A stretch of DNA of 64,000 bases from Oreohelix idahoensis (GCA_024509875.1 JAMPIV010014126.1:1-64000); one strand, 5' to 3'. Counted from the stretch's first letter, positions 1 through 12,255 are shown. Made by a program: numbers and translations. The notes: a model not told the origin generated them from the letters alone.

Positions 1-2146
1 TGTCATGAAGCAATATTTTAGGTGCATAGTTGGAGGGTGGATGTGCGGATCGTTCCGTAGCTAGGTGGTGTTGCGTTCCAGAAGGTCCTCCTGTTCGGAT
101 TTCTTCGGTAAAGCTCCCACTTCTGTTGTCTTTTCTGTTGTCTAGTTTTTCTACTTCTTTAATTTCGCACGTGTACCTGAAGAAAAAACATACCTTTAAT
201 GTTTGTATTATTTATGTACCTGATGCCAGCGCGTGGTTTCTTTGACAATTTGTTTTACAAGGTGACGTTGCAACGCCTCAAGCACAACTTCTGAGTTAGT
301 TGCCTTGTACGACATGCAATGAGCGGTGTAGTTGGCATATTTCTTTCTTTGTCTCGTCAGCGACCACCGGAACTACATTTGTCCATTATTGACTTTGAAC
401 GGTACATTATTAATATTTCATTCTTTTAGTATTCGGAAGCAGAGTTTTGTATAAATAATCAATAAATTAATAAGAACAAAGATCCCGGACACTCAATCAA
501 TGTTTACAGCTTTTTTCTAATGTTATCTTGTCCACGAAATTAAGTGCAACAAAAACTACCCTAAACTAATGTAAGTTGCGAAATTGCGCATCTTTTATAA
601 AAAGTGTCACCAGCCTAGAAAGGGCTGAGAACCTGTGGAGTTAGGAAATTAATGGACCTGAACATAAACATAATTTTTAGAAAATTCTAAGAATGACGCA
701 AATGGGAGGATTCTTGCTAGTCAAACCTCTGATAGACATATTCATAAAAAACTTCTAAAGTGAATTAAAAAAGGCTACGGTCTTTGCTATAACCAGAAAC
801 TCCATTGAGTGAGGTGGTTGCTGCCTGGAATGTTTATATTGGGATAACTCATACCACGACCACTGGACCTATGTTGGTCCTGTCAAGCGAAGGACTTGAC
901 GTTGTCTTAGCCACCATAGCACATTTCATTATAATGCATAAGATGTTTCTGGCGAAAGGAGGAATTAATTTCAACGTTTTTAAGGTTGCGTATATATGTT
1001 TTACTTATGCACGTTTATGAATTAAAATAAAACATAATTTGGTTTTACTATGGCTCAGTTTCTGATTCAATAAAAATATGAGCTTTGTGAACAGGTTCGT
1101 GTCCGTCATTCAACTTATATTTCGTATTTCCCGCAGGCCAAACTAGACCCTGGGAGGATATTTTCTTGAATTATCAATCAAATATCTTAGTGTCAAATTC
1201 CAGGAAGCCGGACTAAAATTATTTTTACCTTTTCAATGCAAAGGGAACCGCTGAATAAATAAAAACACATGTTTTAGACAATGTTAGGAAACGAATGCCT
1301 TTCTGCTTAATAAAAAACCGCCACACTTCATTGTCACACAGGTGTCGATGTGTCCCTGCCTTGTCGCCTAGATCGGTTTCCTTTATTACGGCTTGACCAC
1401 ACACGTGGAGTTAATAATCATTCTAACCAGGCAAGCTGTGGAGTCCAAGCGTCCTCTCGTCGTGTGTTTCTGTGGATGTTGTTCATTTTTCAGGAAGCCC
1501 CGCTGTGCAATATTTCAATCGATATAGCACGAGAGCTTATTGATGTTGTATGCCTGACATCCTGTCGCAGAGCACCTGAAAGATAGTGTGTAGGTTGGTC
1601 CGCGCAGTCCACTGTTTTTTCTGTTTAATATTTTATTCCTCAAAACGTAAGTAAACGAATAAATAACTAACGCATATTACTTTATCACAGCGTTTTCCAT
1701 TTTCTTTCTGGTGAAATGCATGTTCCAGATTTGTTTCATTTCTTATGTAAACGAGCGAAACATTAACTCATACCTTTACTTTTAAATGTACCTTAATTTG
1801 TTTCATCATCTATTACAACCGTGTTTTCTTCTTGACAGCTCTCTATCTCCCCCCACCATTTTCTTTATGTCTCTCTCTGTGTCTCTCGTTCTCATTGGTC
1901 ACACATGTCGGGTTTTAGGGTCCTTAATGTTTATTTATTGACATATAGTGTTGACGTTTACATCCTCCCTATTGGCGAGTCCCTAAGTCATCGCTCCAAG
2001 CAAAACTAGCCATACTGTATCCTGAATGTTCTAGTTGTTACATTTTGTCTTTTAAATCTATACGATTAACAACCCAAATTAAGATTTCTACGTCAGCCTA
2101 AATATATGAATTCATATAAATCCAAGTTCTTTACTGATTACCCACA
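1..2146. other. Intergenic sequence, nothing recognised
   Basis: AT-rich sequence without an open frame longer than about 80 codons and without similarity that I can see to the LTRs, SINEs or transposase elsewhere in the window. It ends where the first copy of element A's long repeat begins. Confidence 0.5.
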
Positions 2147-4618
2147 TTCGTTTTGCGAATATTATTCTCATATAATTCGCAAACTTTACCTTTTTCCTTT
2201 CTCTTAAACTGAGAATCGCGCTAGGACGATATTACGTAGATGTCAGGGCTGCAGGGCGTCATAAGGCGTGATAAGTCGGTTCGCTGAACACAGGACGTAG
2301 CAAATCGTCTACATTCTCACCGAGCGCGCGAGCTTCTTCTCGGCATTAGTCCCGGTGAGGTGTGATACTTTACATCTGCACCGGGCAGTATCCAGACATT
2401 TGGCTGGAAAATCCCAAACTGACACGGCGCTCACTTGGGCAATGGAGTCAGGCTGTCTGGGATTTGAAACTGACACGCGTACATCGTGGTCAGTAGGTGA
2501 CAGTTACGACACGCGTTAAGCGGACGTAAATGTTGGGAGTAGGGGAGATAATTTCGCTTGGCGAAATAAGTTTCGGCCCTTTGTCTGATTTTAAGATATT
2601 GGCCAAGTTTGAAACTTTAATTTCATTCTCGCTCATAGACTCCACAGTAGATAGGTCGCTCGAAAAAAACAGAATAGCTGTTAGCGAAGATCTCAGTTTG
2701 TTTCGGCAATTTGTCGAACTTCTAGACTTCCAGAAATATTTTCAGCAATTTTATTCTTAAGTTGTGCGACTACCTGTAATTCTGTGGTTGAGGTAATTAA
2801 TATGATAGATATATAGATTTTGTGAGTGTTAAAGTGTTAAATCGCTTAATTCATTTTAATCTATTTCTTTAGCGCAGAAGAGAAATAAAGTGGTAGGCTA
2901 TTATATTTTCTAGGGAAGCATTCAGTGGAAAGCAGACTAAAAATTATAATTTCTAGCTTATAACGGCAATTGTAGCTATTTATGAAATTTAATTTAACTG
3001 CTAATACTCAGTCGAGTGTATTTTTCTAAACTAACGTATAAACTCTAGAATCGAGCCTCATGAATGATGACGGGATACGCACGTGTTCCTAATTTATGAG
3101 GAATGCTGATTTTTAAATATAACTTACGTCACGGGAAGTTTAAATGATAAGCAAAGCTCTCTGCTTGCAAGTTTAAATGTAAGTTTTAACCAGTACAGAT
3201 TCTGTTTATTATATTATATGTGTTATTTTTCCTCCACACAGTGAAAGTTTTGGGGTGACCCTAACTTTACCAGCACCTAGTAGTAGTTTCCATACTTGTG
3301 AAGAAATAGACAGTCCTTATTTTGAACCACGTGGGTTTTCTCAAGTAACACTGATCTGACGGTGCAAGTTAGACAGAAATACTAATATCCCTATAACGGG
3401 TTTTCAAAGACTGTAATGATAAATACTGGACCTTGGAGCCAGCACTTAATTTCTTCTAGAAACTCTATATAATTTGCTGCCTGGTGGCGTGAATATTAAC
3501 AATCATTTCCCGACTAGATTATATCTTGTGGACAAATCTGTGGTGTGACTAAAGTGAATCCTATACTGAGGGAAGGCACCGACCTGACATTCATCATTTT
3601 TTTTTAGAAACCTACGCTATTGACACTGTGCTCTGTTAACTCCCGCGCCTGGAATAATTGTTAGGTGACTTAATCAGACATTTGAACAAATTTGCATACC
3701 CAAGTAGTCGTTCCCGGAGACTCCAAGTTAAACAGGTCTTTTGGAACTGGGGACTTCTTGGCAGTAGACTGCATTTTTTGAGTCTGTGTGAAAATCTAAA
3801 ATCAATGTGTTCCAAGAGGCAGCAAGCAAAGTCGTGAGTACTAGTGTGAGAAGCCATGGCGGAATGAATGAGTGTACGCTGGTTTGAGTGATATTTTTCA
3901 CTATTATATCTTTGACACCCTGTTGCTGTCCTATTTTTTTTTTCAATCTGCATAATTTGTTGCTAAGGCTAGAGTTCTTGTGTTTTTGTCTTAGGTTAAA
4001 TCAGATTTTTTTTTTCAAACTCTGTGCATATAATTACGAGATAAAACAAAGAAAACTCTTAGACTCAAACCCTATGTATCTGTGACTCGGGCGCCAAAAT
4101 CTGTTCTCTTAACGGGGCCGGGCTAAACCTAGAGTTAACACTATAACGGGGCTATCATCCTTGCAACATTTCCTTGATTTTTTATGACTATGTGTATATG
4201 TATTTTCCTTGATGTACTTTCTTTGATGTTGTGAGCCGATTTTTTCCTGATATTAAAATCGCTCTTGAACTAAACAATCGTGTTTGGTCAGCTCGTTCTA
4301 GATAATATATATATATCATTGTTATAGTTTTCCCACGTCTGTGTGTTTACCTGTCGTCACGTGTATGTGCGTGCCTGTGAGTGATAGAAATATACGTAAT
4401 ATGTATATTGGTGTAGTCTGTCTGACGCTGTAACAACTGTTGTAGAAGATAGGTGAGAGAGAGAAGAATTCTTTTCGCTTTCAGAGACAGCCACTATATC
4501 AAATCTATCATCTCACGTGTGTGGAAATTCTATTACCTTTCACTAACTCTCACTGAGTCTATCACCTATTCAAACCTATTCAGAAGGGACCAAACCTAGT
4601 CTTAATTCTCCTATCGGA
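2147..4618 (+). repeat. 5' LTR of element A
   Basis: Direct repeat of 8841-11313, aligning from the CATTCG at about 2147 to the CTATCG motif near 4616, with only sparse substitutions and one-base indels. The first ~110 bases of the 3' LTR (8729-8840, starting TGTCACG) have no counterpart in front of 2147, so this copy is either 5'-truncated or the true LTR starts at CATTCG. Both copies carry an antisense open frame of about 105 codons (minus strand, 3636-3953) that resembles nothing known to me. It is probably chance. Confidence 0.8.
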
Positions 4619-4623
4619 AATCT

Positions 4624-4802
4624 ACGACAAATGAGGGCTCGTTTCCGGTCTTTGAACTTAGAATAGGAAGACGAGTACGACAAATGAGGGCTCGTTTCCG
4701 GTCTTTGAACTTAGAATAGGAAGACGAGTACGACAAATGAGGGCTCGTTTCCGGTCTTTGAACTTAGAATAGGAAGACGAGTACGACAAACGTGGACTCG
4801 TC
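4624..4802 (+). repeat. 53-bp tandem repeat, 3.4 copies
   Basis: Perfect 53-bp units begin at 4624, 4677 and 4730 with ACGACAAATGAGGGCTCG. A partial, mutated fourth unit starts at 4783. The array sits immediately after the part shared by the two LTR copies, where the 3' copy instead has an unrelated ~60-bp satellite. Confidence 0.95.
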
Positions 4803-5490
4803 TATCTGGATTTTGTATTTAAGATTCTTATTCTGTAATAGAGTAAGAGTGTGATGTCTTGTGAGTTGTGTATGCCATTTAAAAAAAAAAAAAATTACCC
4901 CTAGACTAGCGATCTGTTTACGGGCGTGCTGACCACACAAACTAATAGTTTTTTTTTCCACAGCATCTTTGAATAATATACATTTTGGTTACAGGTTGAT
5001 TTTGTCGGGATATATGTTAACTGCTGATTGTAATACTAAATGCTGGTAAAGTGGTGAGTGTATAACATTCACTGGGTACTGAGGCAGAACGGCGTTTGAA
5101 CTAAGTTAAGGAGTGTGTTTCGGACTTTTTGTCCAGATTAATTCCCTCCCTTACCCGATCTGACTTCAGGGGCGAACTTATAGTGGATTTTTAAAAATTA
5201 AGGGATTATTTTTTCTCTTTAATTTTTGCAATATTCTTTTGCTTTTCCACTGTAGCAACTTATTTTTCAGAAGTTATCTTAACTACCATTTATTTGGCGT
5301 AGTCGTGTTTTGCATTAAGTGCTTTATTGCCGATAATAGCAGCGATAGTTAGATTTTACTTTGGAGGAGGTATCCCAGGGTTAAGGATATCATCTTTTGA
5401 ATTTTTGGTTTTTTTTTCTCGTAAGTGGTAGGAACCAGGTTATTCTTTTTCCTATTTTCTATCTCCACGTGTCTCAGTCACTGACATAAT
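4803..5490 (+). other. Untranslated leader of element A
   Basis: 688 bases between the tandem array and the Gag start. It holds A and T homopolymers and no long frame. I looked for a TGG-starting primer-binding site matching a tRNA 3' end and did not find a convincing one. Confidence 0.5.
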
Positions 5491-6760
5491 ATGGCCGAGA
5501 GGGCAAAGCTTAGACAACTCCTCAGGGACGAAGCGAGAGAGGAGGGACTGGAAGGAGAGGAAGCGAAAGCTTTTGTCAGGGACGAACTTGAGAGATATGA
5601 TGCGGAGAGGAAAGCAGCTGAAGCTAAAGAGGAAAAAGAAGCAGCGGAGAGGAAAGAAGCGGAAGACCGGCTATTACAGCAGAAGAAGATGGACGAGGAA
5701 ATGGAAATTCGCAGGATGCAGCATGAGGAAAGAGAGAAGGAGAAGCAGAGACAACATGAGGAAAGAGAGAAGGAAAGACAGCAGGAGGAAAGAGAGAAGG
5801 AGAGACAGCATTTGGAAAGAGAAAATGAGCAACGACGACAGCATGAGTTGGCTCTTAAGGCTCTAGAAGTCCAAAGTCTTGGCGCTGCCTCTACCTCCAG
5901 CAATGGAGAGTCTTCTCCTCATTCTTCCTTAACTGACCCTGCTAACACTCAATCTCTTCAACTAAATGCTATGTCTTTCACTCTTGAATCTTTTCCTTGT
6001 CCAAATGAGAAGATTGACACATGGTTAGAAAAATTTGAGAAAATTGCAACTCTGTACGGGTTAGAGAGGTCGCGTTGGAATATGAAACTTTCCCAGGCCC
6101 TAAAAGGTTCTGCTTATGATGTTTATTCTAAGCTGGAAAGTAGCCAACAAGACGACTACGATGTGTTGAAGAAAGCGTTACTGGAGCGCTTTGAAATGAA
6201 CGCTCGCAAGTTTTTGCAACTGTTTCGCAACAGCGGAAAGAGAATTCTGAAACTTTTCACCAGTTCTCATCTCGTCTTAAGGGATATCTAACAAAGTGCC
6301 TTGAGCTTTCGCAGCTCCCCTCTACCTATGAAGGTCTTGAGGAACTTGTTCTAACTGAACAAATAAAGAACACTTTGTCTGCTGATACCCGGAGATTTCT
6401 CGCTGAGCAGGGGGCAGAAAAACTTGAAGACATTTTGGAAAAGTCTGAGCGTTATCACAATGCGCTGGCTGAACTACCGGCCACAAAGCGGAAACCGACA
6501 GAGGAGCATTTTCGAAAACATAACCTAGAGCAATCTTCTCAGGCTTCTAACCAAAACAACCACAGAGAAACTGGACCTCAAAACCCCCCTCCTGAAAAAT
6601 CCAAGTTCTACAAGAACAAGTACCCCAACCACCCCAAACAGTCTGATCAACCCGACCGCCCTACATGGCAGCGTAGCCAGAAAGGACAAGGTGGCAAAGG
6701 GAGAACCCCTGAGCACGGGACATATGATCAGACCGAGCACACCGAGCCGAAACGCATCGG
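5491..6760 (+). pseudogene. Gag-like protein of element A, one frameshift
   Basis: Starts at the ATG at 5491 (MAERAKLRQLL). Residues 1-120 are a highly charged Glu/Arg/Lys/Gln helix with repeated EEREKE blocks, predicted coiled coil. From about residue 160 a capsid-like stretch follows (IDTWLEKFEKIATLYGLERS, then LSQALKGSAYDVYSKL) that parallels elements B/C. Near 6240 the frame breaks. The frame stops at 6291 while the homologous sequence continues one frame over and is open from 6375 (RRFLAEQGAEKLEDILEKSE). A basic, Pro/Gln/Asn-rich tail follows. The CCHC zinc knuckle seen in element C is not recognisable here. A structural protein that would package element RNA. An antisense frame over the coiled coil (5478-5903) is a composition artefact. 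Confidence 0.75.
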
Positions 6761-7521
6761 ATGCTTATTGACAGTCTCGCAAGGCGGAATTATTGACAGT
6801 GATTCCCAACCTGTTGGGGATAGACCCTCAACGCGAGGTACTGTTACTTTGAACGGTTCTCAAACTTCTTGCTTATTTGACACGGGGCTTTCTTATGATT
6901 GCATTGTTGCCAGGAACCTGGTCAAACCCGGTCAAGAGACAGGAGAGACCGTCAAACTTTGTGGAGTTCGTAAGAGTGATGCACCTACAGCGCTTCCCAT
7001 CGCATTGGTGGAGATACACTCTGACTTTGTCAGAGGTGTGATCAAAGCGGCTGTTATGGATGATCCCATCTACCCAGTCATACTTGGCGGGAGATACGTG
7101 TGTATTGGGAAACCGGAAGAGCCGATTGTGGCAGCAGTAACTACAAGAGGGCAAACCAAGAAGGAACGGGAGCCTGCGCCTAATTTGTTACCTATGGAAC
7201 TTAAAGAAGCGCAATACAAGGACCCTACTTTGGCACCCTGCTTTAGGAAACTGCCCATGGCGAAGGAACCCAAACAGCACGGGGACATTTTTTCTGAGGA
7301 TGGCGTACTTTATCGGAGAACGGGCAAGCCTGACCAAGGTTACAACCAGCTCCTAGTACCGAAACAGTACAGAAGCCAAATCCTAGAAATGGGGCACTCT
7401 CTTCCCTTTAGCGGACATATGGGACAGAACGCCACAAACCAACGTATAACCACTCATTATTGGTGGCCAGGAGTAAATACTGATATTATCAGATGTCAAA
7501 TCCTGTGCCCAGTGCCAACGT
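6761..7521 (+). pseudogene. Protease and integrase zinc-finger region of element A
   Basis: Continues the frame opened at 6375. The retroviral-type aspartic protease motif CLFDTGLSYDC lies at 6864-6896 (DTG at 6879), followed by a basic linker and then the integrase N-terminal HHCC finger (GHSLPFSGHMGQ, then HYWWPGV). The finger's CxxC end falls at a second frameshift near 7495: the open frame runs into CQILCPVPTCATQ and stops at 7562, while the expected cysteine pair and the integrase core lie in the frame starting at 7522. Order protease then integrase with no intervening reverse transcriptase matches elements B/C. Confidence 0.75.
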
Positions 7522-8601
7522 GTGCCACCCAAGCAACGGGCACCCCCAGTTTCTTTGGGTGAAATGCCAATAGTGGGTACACCATTCGAACGGGTTGTGA
7601 TCGACATTTTAGGGCCTTTCGAAAGGACTAAAAGAAGGAACAGGTTCATCCTGACCTTAGTCGATACATGCACTTTATGGGCAGAAGCTATCCCGCTAAC
7701 ATGCGCAGATGCCAAGCATGTCGCAGAAGCCCTCGTGCAGATTTTCACTCGGTTGGGATTCCCGCAGCAAGTGTTGACGGATAATGGATCTCCATACCGA
7801 AACCTGTTGATGGATGAGATCGTTAAGATCTTGAGGACCCAGCACATCCACACTAAGCCATATACTCCGGCCGGAAATGGGCTCGTGGAACGTGCTAATG
7901 GAAACCTCACCATGATGCTAAGTAAGCTGGCACAAGTGAAACCTGAAGATTGGGATCTCTGTATTCCTGCAGCATTATTTGGCTACAGAGAATCTCCTCA
8001 TACTTCCACAGGATTTCCGCCAGCTACACTCTTATTTGGCAGACCCATTAAGGGCCCGCTTGAAGCCTTACTTCAGTCTCTGACAGACGAGAAGGCGGAT
8101 GAGACAGTCGTCTCAGCAAGTAAATATGTGTCGGTTTTAAAGGAAAGGTTGAAACTAGGGTGGGACCTAGCAACGACTAACTTTAAGCGAGCTCGCACAA
8201 AGCACGCTAACCGATACAGGAAAGTCGCGGAAGAGAGAGAACTGGAAGCAGGAGAGAAAGTTTTGGTGTTGCTCCCTACCGAGAACAACCAACTGAAGAT
8301 CGGATGGCAAGGGCCGTTTACCGTCCTGAAAAAGATTTCTAAGGCTAACTACCAGATCTCTATTGAAGGAAAGGAGAAGGTTTTCCATTTAAATCTCTTA
8401 AAGAGATACTTGGAAAAACCAGTGCCAACCTCCGACCATCTCCTGACGATCGCCAAAACTGACGAAGATGATGATAGTGGCAGGGATATTCCACCGCTAT
8501 CACAGGAAATCTTTCAAAAATGTCAGAAGCGGCGACGCTCTTTCAAGCGCGCATGGGAGACATTCCGGGGGAAGGAAACTTTGAGGAGTGGACTTGAGTA
8601 G
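7522..8601 (+). CDS. Integrase catalytic core and C-terminal module of element A
   Basis: An uninterrupted 359-codon frame. Catalytic residues are Asp28 (VVIDILGPF), Asp87 (VLTDNGS) and Glu123 (GNGLVERANG), giving the D-x35-E spacing of retroviral integrases. A GPY/F-type module (IGWQGPFTVLKK) near residue 258 is typical of a Ty3/Gypsy branch. After FHLNLLKRYLEK the protein diverges from its relatives into about 60 acidic then basic residues and ends. In elements B/C the same junction leads into the reverse transcriptase. The core is intact, so an active integrase fragment is conceivable, but its start is inside a broken polyprotein and the ATG at 7522 is only the first in frame. Confidence 0.85.
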   Translation: MPPKQRAPPVSLGEMPIVGTPFERVVIDILGPFERTKRRNRFILTLVDTCTLWAEAIPLTCADAKHVAEALVQIFTRLGFPQQVLTDNGSPYRNLLMDEIVKILRTQHIHTKPYTPAGNGLVERANGNLTMMLSKLAQVKPEDWDLCIPAALFGYRESPHTSTGFPPATLLFGRPIKGPLEALLQSLTDEKADETVVSASKYVSVLKERLKLGWDLATTNFKRARTKHANRYRKVAEERELEAGEKVLVLLPTENNQLKIGWQGPFTVLKKISKANYQISIEGKEKVFHLNLLKRYLEKPVPTSDHLLTIAKTDEDDDSGRDIPPLSQEIFQKCQKRRRSFKRAWETFRGKETLRSGLE

Positions 8602-8713
8602 GAATTGGACAGAGATGGAGGGGGAAGATGAGAGGGAAGAGGACAGACACCCCGAAGCTACGGTTATAGGAAATTAAACTCCATAACGTAGACATGGAGT
8701 GCTTCCATATCTT

Positions 8714-8728
8714 AAAGGGGGGAGGCTC
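8714..8728 (+). other. Polypurine tract of element A
   Basis: AAAGGGGGGAGG directly upstream of TGTCACG at 8729, the canonical arrangement for plus-strand priming and the start of a 3' LTR. Confidence 0.75.
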
Positions 8729-11313
8729 TGTCACGTAGGGTTTATATTCATTTAATTTCCTACATTTTCTTCCTATTCGTTCACCCAAATTCTCTCTTTT
8801 ATTATCTCTGTATTTCATTTTTCCTGTATATTTTTCATCCATTCGTTTTGCGAATATTATTTCATATAATTCGCAAACTTTACCTGTTTCTTTCTCTTAA
8901 ACTGAGAATCGCGCTAGGACGATATTACGTAGATGTCAGGGCTGCAGGGCGTCATAAGGCGTGATAAGTCGGTTCGCTGAACACAGGACGTAGCAAATCG
9001 TCTACATTCTCACCGAGCGCGCGAGCTTCTTCTCGGCATTAGTCCCGGTGAGGTGTGATACTTTACATCTGCACCGGGCAGTATCCAGACATTTGGCTGG
9101 AAAATCCCAAACTGACACGGCGCTCACTTGGGCAATGGAGTCAGGCTGTCTGGGATTTGAAACTGACACGCGTACATCGTGGTCAGTAGGTGACAGCTAC
9201 GACACGCGTTAAGCGGACGTAAATGTTGGGAGTAGGGGAGATAATTTCGCTTGGCGAAATAAGTTTCGGCCCTTTGTCTGATTTTAAGATATTGGCCAAG
9301 TTTGAAACTTAAATTTCATTCTCGCTCATAGACTCCACAGTAGATAGGTCGCTCGAAAAAAAACAGAATAGCTGTTAGCGAAGATCTCAGTTTGTTTCGG
9401 CAATTTGTCGAACTTCTAGACTTCCAGAAATATTTTCAGCATTTTTATTCTTAAGTTGTGCGACTACCTGTAATTCTGTGGTTGAGGTAATTAATATGAT
9501 AGATATATAGATTTTGTGAGTGTTAAAGTGTTAAATCGCTTAATTCATTTTTAATCTATTTCTTTAGCGCAGAAGAGAGATAAAGTGGTAGGCTATTATA
9601 TTTTCTAGGGAAGCATTCAGTGGAAAGCAGACTAAAAATTATAATTTCTAGCTTATAACGGCAATTGTAGCTATTTATGAAATTTAATTTAACTGCTAAT
9701 ACTCAGTCGAGTGTATTTTTCTAAACTAACGTATAAACTCTAGAATCGAGCCTCATGAATGATGACGGGATACGCACGTGTTCCTAATTTATGAGGAATG
9801 CTGATTTTTAAATATAACTTACGTCACGGGAAGTTTAAATGATAAGCAAAGCTCTCTGCTTGCAAGTTTAAATGTAAGTTTTAACCAGTACAGATTCTGT
9901 TTATTATATTATATGTGTTATTTTTCCTCCACACAGTGAAAGTTTTGGGGTGACCCTAACTTTACCAGCACCTAGTAGTAGTTTCCATACTTGTGAAGAA
10001 ATAGACAGTCCTTATTTTGAACCACGTGGGTTTTCTCAAGTAACACTGATCTGACGGTGCAAGTTAGACAGAAATACTAATATCCCTATAACGGGTTTTC
10101 AAAGACTGTAATGATAAATACTGGACCTTGGAGCCAGCACTTAATTTCTTCTAGAAACTCTATATAATTTGCTGCCTGGTGGCGTGAATATTAACAATCA
10201 TTTCCCGACTAGATTATATCTTGTGGACAAATCTGTGGTGTGACTAAAGTGAATCCTATACTGAGGGAAGGCACCGACCTGACATTCATCATTTTTTTTA
10301 GAAACCTACGCTATTGACACTGTGCTCTGTTAACTCCCGCGCCTGGAATAATTGTTAGGTGACTTAATCAGACATTTGAACAAATTTGCATACCCAAGTA
10401 GTCGTTCCCGGAGACTCCAAGTTAAACAGGTCTTTTGGAACTGGGGACTTCTTGGCAGTAGACTGCATTTTTTGAGTCTGTGTGAAAATCTAAAATCAAT
10501 GTGTTCCAAGAGGCAGCAAGCAAAGTCGTGAGTACTAGTGTGAGAAGCCATGGCGGAATGAATGAGTGTACGCTGGTTTGAGTGATATTTTTCACTATTA
10601 TATCTTTGACACCCTGTTGCTGTCCTATTTATTTTTTTTTTCAATCTGCATAATTTGTTGCTAAGGCTAGAGTTCTTGTGTTTTTGTCTTAGGTTAAATC
10701 AGATTTTTTTTTTTTCAAACTCTGTGCATATAATTACGAGATAAAAACAAAGATAAACTCTTAGACTCAAACCCTATGTATCTGTGACTCGGGCGCCAAA
10801 ATCTGTTCTCTTAACGGGGCCGGGCTAAACCTAGAGTTAACACTATAACGGGGCTATCATCCTTGCAACATTTCCTTGATTTTTTATGACTATGTGTATA
10901 TGTATTTTCCTTGATGTACTTTCTTTGATGTTGTGAGCCGATTTTTTCCTGATATTAAAATCGCTCTTGAACTAAACAATCGTGTTTGGTCAGCTCGTTC
11001 TAGATAATATATATATCATTGTTATAGTTTTCCCACGTCTGTGTGTTTACCTGTCGTCACGTGTATGTGCGTGCCTGTGAGTGATAGAAATATACGTAAT
11101 ATGTATATTGGTGTAGTCTGTCTGACGCTGTAACGACTGTTGTAGAAGATAGGTGAGAGAGAGAAGAATTCTTTTCGCTTTCAGAGACAGCCACTATATC
11201 AAATCTATCATCTCACGTGTGTGGAAATTCTATTACCTTTCACTAACTCTCACTGAGTCTATCACCTATTCAAACCTATTCGAAGGGACCAAACCTAGTC
11301 TTAATCCTCTATC
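8729..11313 (+). repeat. 3' LTR of element A
   Basis: Begins TGTCACG straight after the polypurine tract. From 8841 it repeats 2147-4618 almost base for base. Bases 8729-8840 are unique to this copy. The right boundary is taken where similarity with the 5' copy stops, close to the start of the ~60-bp satellite. No CA end with a target-site duplication could be assigned. Confidence 0.75.
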
Positions 11314-12255
11314 GTAAATGACAAGACGAAATAAACTAGTTGTAATCTGTAACAAATGATTCCTCCAGGAGACGTAAATGACAAGACGAAATAACTAGTT
11401 GTATACTTCTGTAACAAACTGATTCCTCACAGACGAAAAATCAAGGACTACTTTTCTCTTCTGACAACTCACTCTCAACGAAAGTAACTAGTACTGTAAA
11501 ATATCTCAGGAGACGTAACAACTGTCTCTCTACTTCCTACAGGAAGACGTAAATGACAAGACGAATGTAACTAAGTTGTAATCTGTAACAAAATGATTCC
11601 TCCAGGAGACGTAAATGACAAGACGAAATTAACTAGTGTAATCTTTAACAAACTGATTTTCCTACAGAGGACTAAATGACAAGACGAAGTAACTAGTTGT
11701 AATCTGTAACAAACTGATTCCTCCAGGAGACGTATATGACAAGACGAAATAACTAGTTGTAATCTGTAACAAAACTGATTCTACAGAAGACGGTAAATGA
11801 CAAGACGAAAGTAACTAGTTTAATCTGTAACAAACTGATCCTACAGAAGGACGTAAATGGACAAGACGGAAAGTAATAGTTGTAATGTAACAAACTGATT
11901 CTCTCAGAGACGTAAATGACAAGACGAAATAACTAGTTGTAATCTGTAACAAATGATTCCTACAGAAGACGTAAATGACAAGACGAAGTAACTCTATTTG
12001 TAATCTGTAACAAACTGATTCATACAGAAGACGTAAATGTCACTATTAACTCAAGACGAAATAACTAGTTGTAATCTGTAACAAACTGATTGGCCTACAG
12101 AAGACGTAAATGACAAGACTCCAAGTAACTAGTTGTAATCTGTAACAACTGACTGATTCATACAGAGAAGACTCATTTAAATGACAAACGAAGTAACTAG
12201 CTTCCACTCAAGTAATAGTTAAAGAAAATCCCTCTGTAACAAAACTGATTCCTGT
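11314..12255 (+). repeat. Degenerate ~60-bp tandem repeat, about 16 copies
   Basis: Unit close to GACGTAAATGACAAGACGAA, then ATAACTAGTTGTAATCTG, then TAACAAACTGATTCCTACAG. Copies differ by many small insertions and deletions, more than the flanking LTR does. It abuts the 3' LTR of element A in the position where the 5' LTR has the different 53-bp array. Confidence 0.9.

Larger units (their letters stand above)
2147..11313 (+). mobile_element. Element A: RT-less Ty3/Gypsy-type LTR retrotransposon with long LTRs
   Basis: Two direct repeats of about 2.5 kb (2147-4618 and 8729-11313) bracket an internal region of about 4.1 kb. The internal part codes for a Gag-like protein with an N-terminal coiled coil, an aspartic protease (DTG) and an integrase (HHCC remnant, DDE core, GPF module), then stops at 8601, just before a purine tract and the 3' LTR. 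No reverse transcriptase or RNase H motif is present. In the related elements B and C these domains follow the integrase, so A is best read as a derivative that lost the 3' part of pol and would need enzymes from a relative to move. The two long repeats differ only by scattered single bases where I compared them, pointing to a recent insertion. No primer-binding site or clear target-site duplication was found. Confidence 0.8.

Noticed and set aside
3636..3953. Minus-strand frame of 105 codons repeated at 10330-10644
   Set aside because: Its repetition follows from lying in the two LTRs of element A; no recognisable domain, N-terminus altered by an indel between copies.
4080..4110. GGCGCC-containing stretch in element A's LTR resembling a lysine-tRNA primer-binding site on the minus strand
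   Set aside because: It lies inside the LTR, in the wrong orientation, and only about ten bases agree.
5478..5903. 141-codon minus-strand frame rich in Ser/Leu/Cys opposite the Gag coiled coil of element A
   Set aside because: Reverse reading of a GAG/AAG-rich coiled-coil region; composition-driven shadow.
4624..12255. CRISPR-like reading of the tandem arrays
   Set aside because: Units are contiguous without unique spacers, and the sequence is animal retrotransposon DNA.
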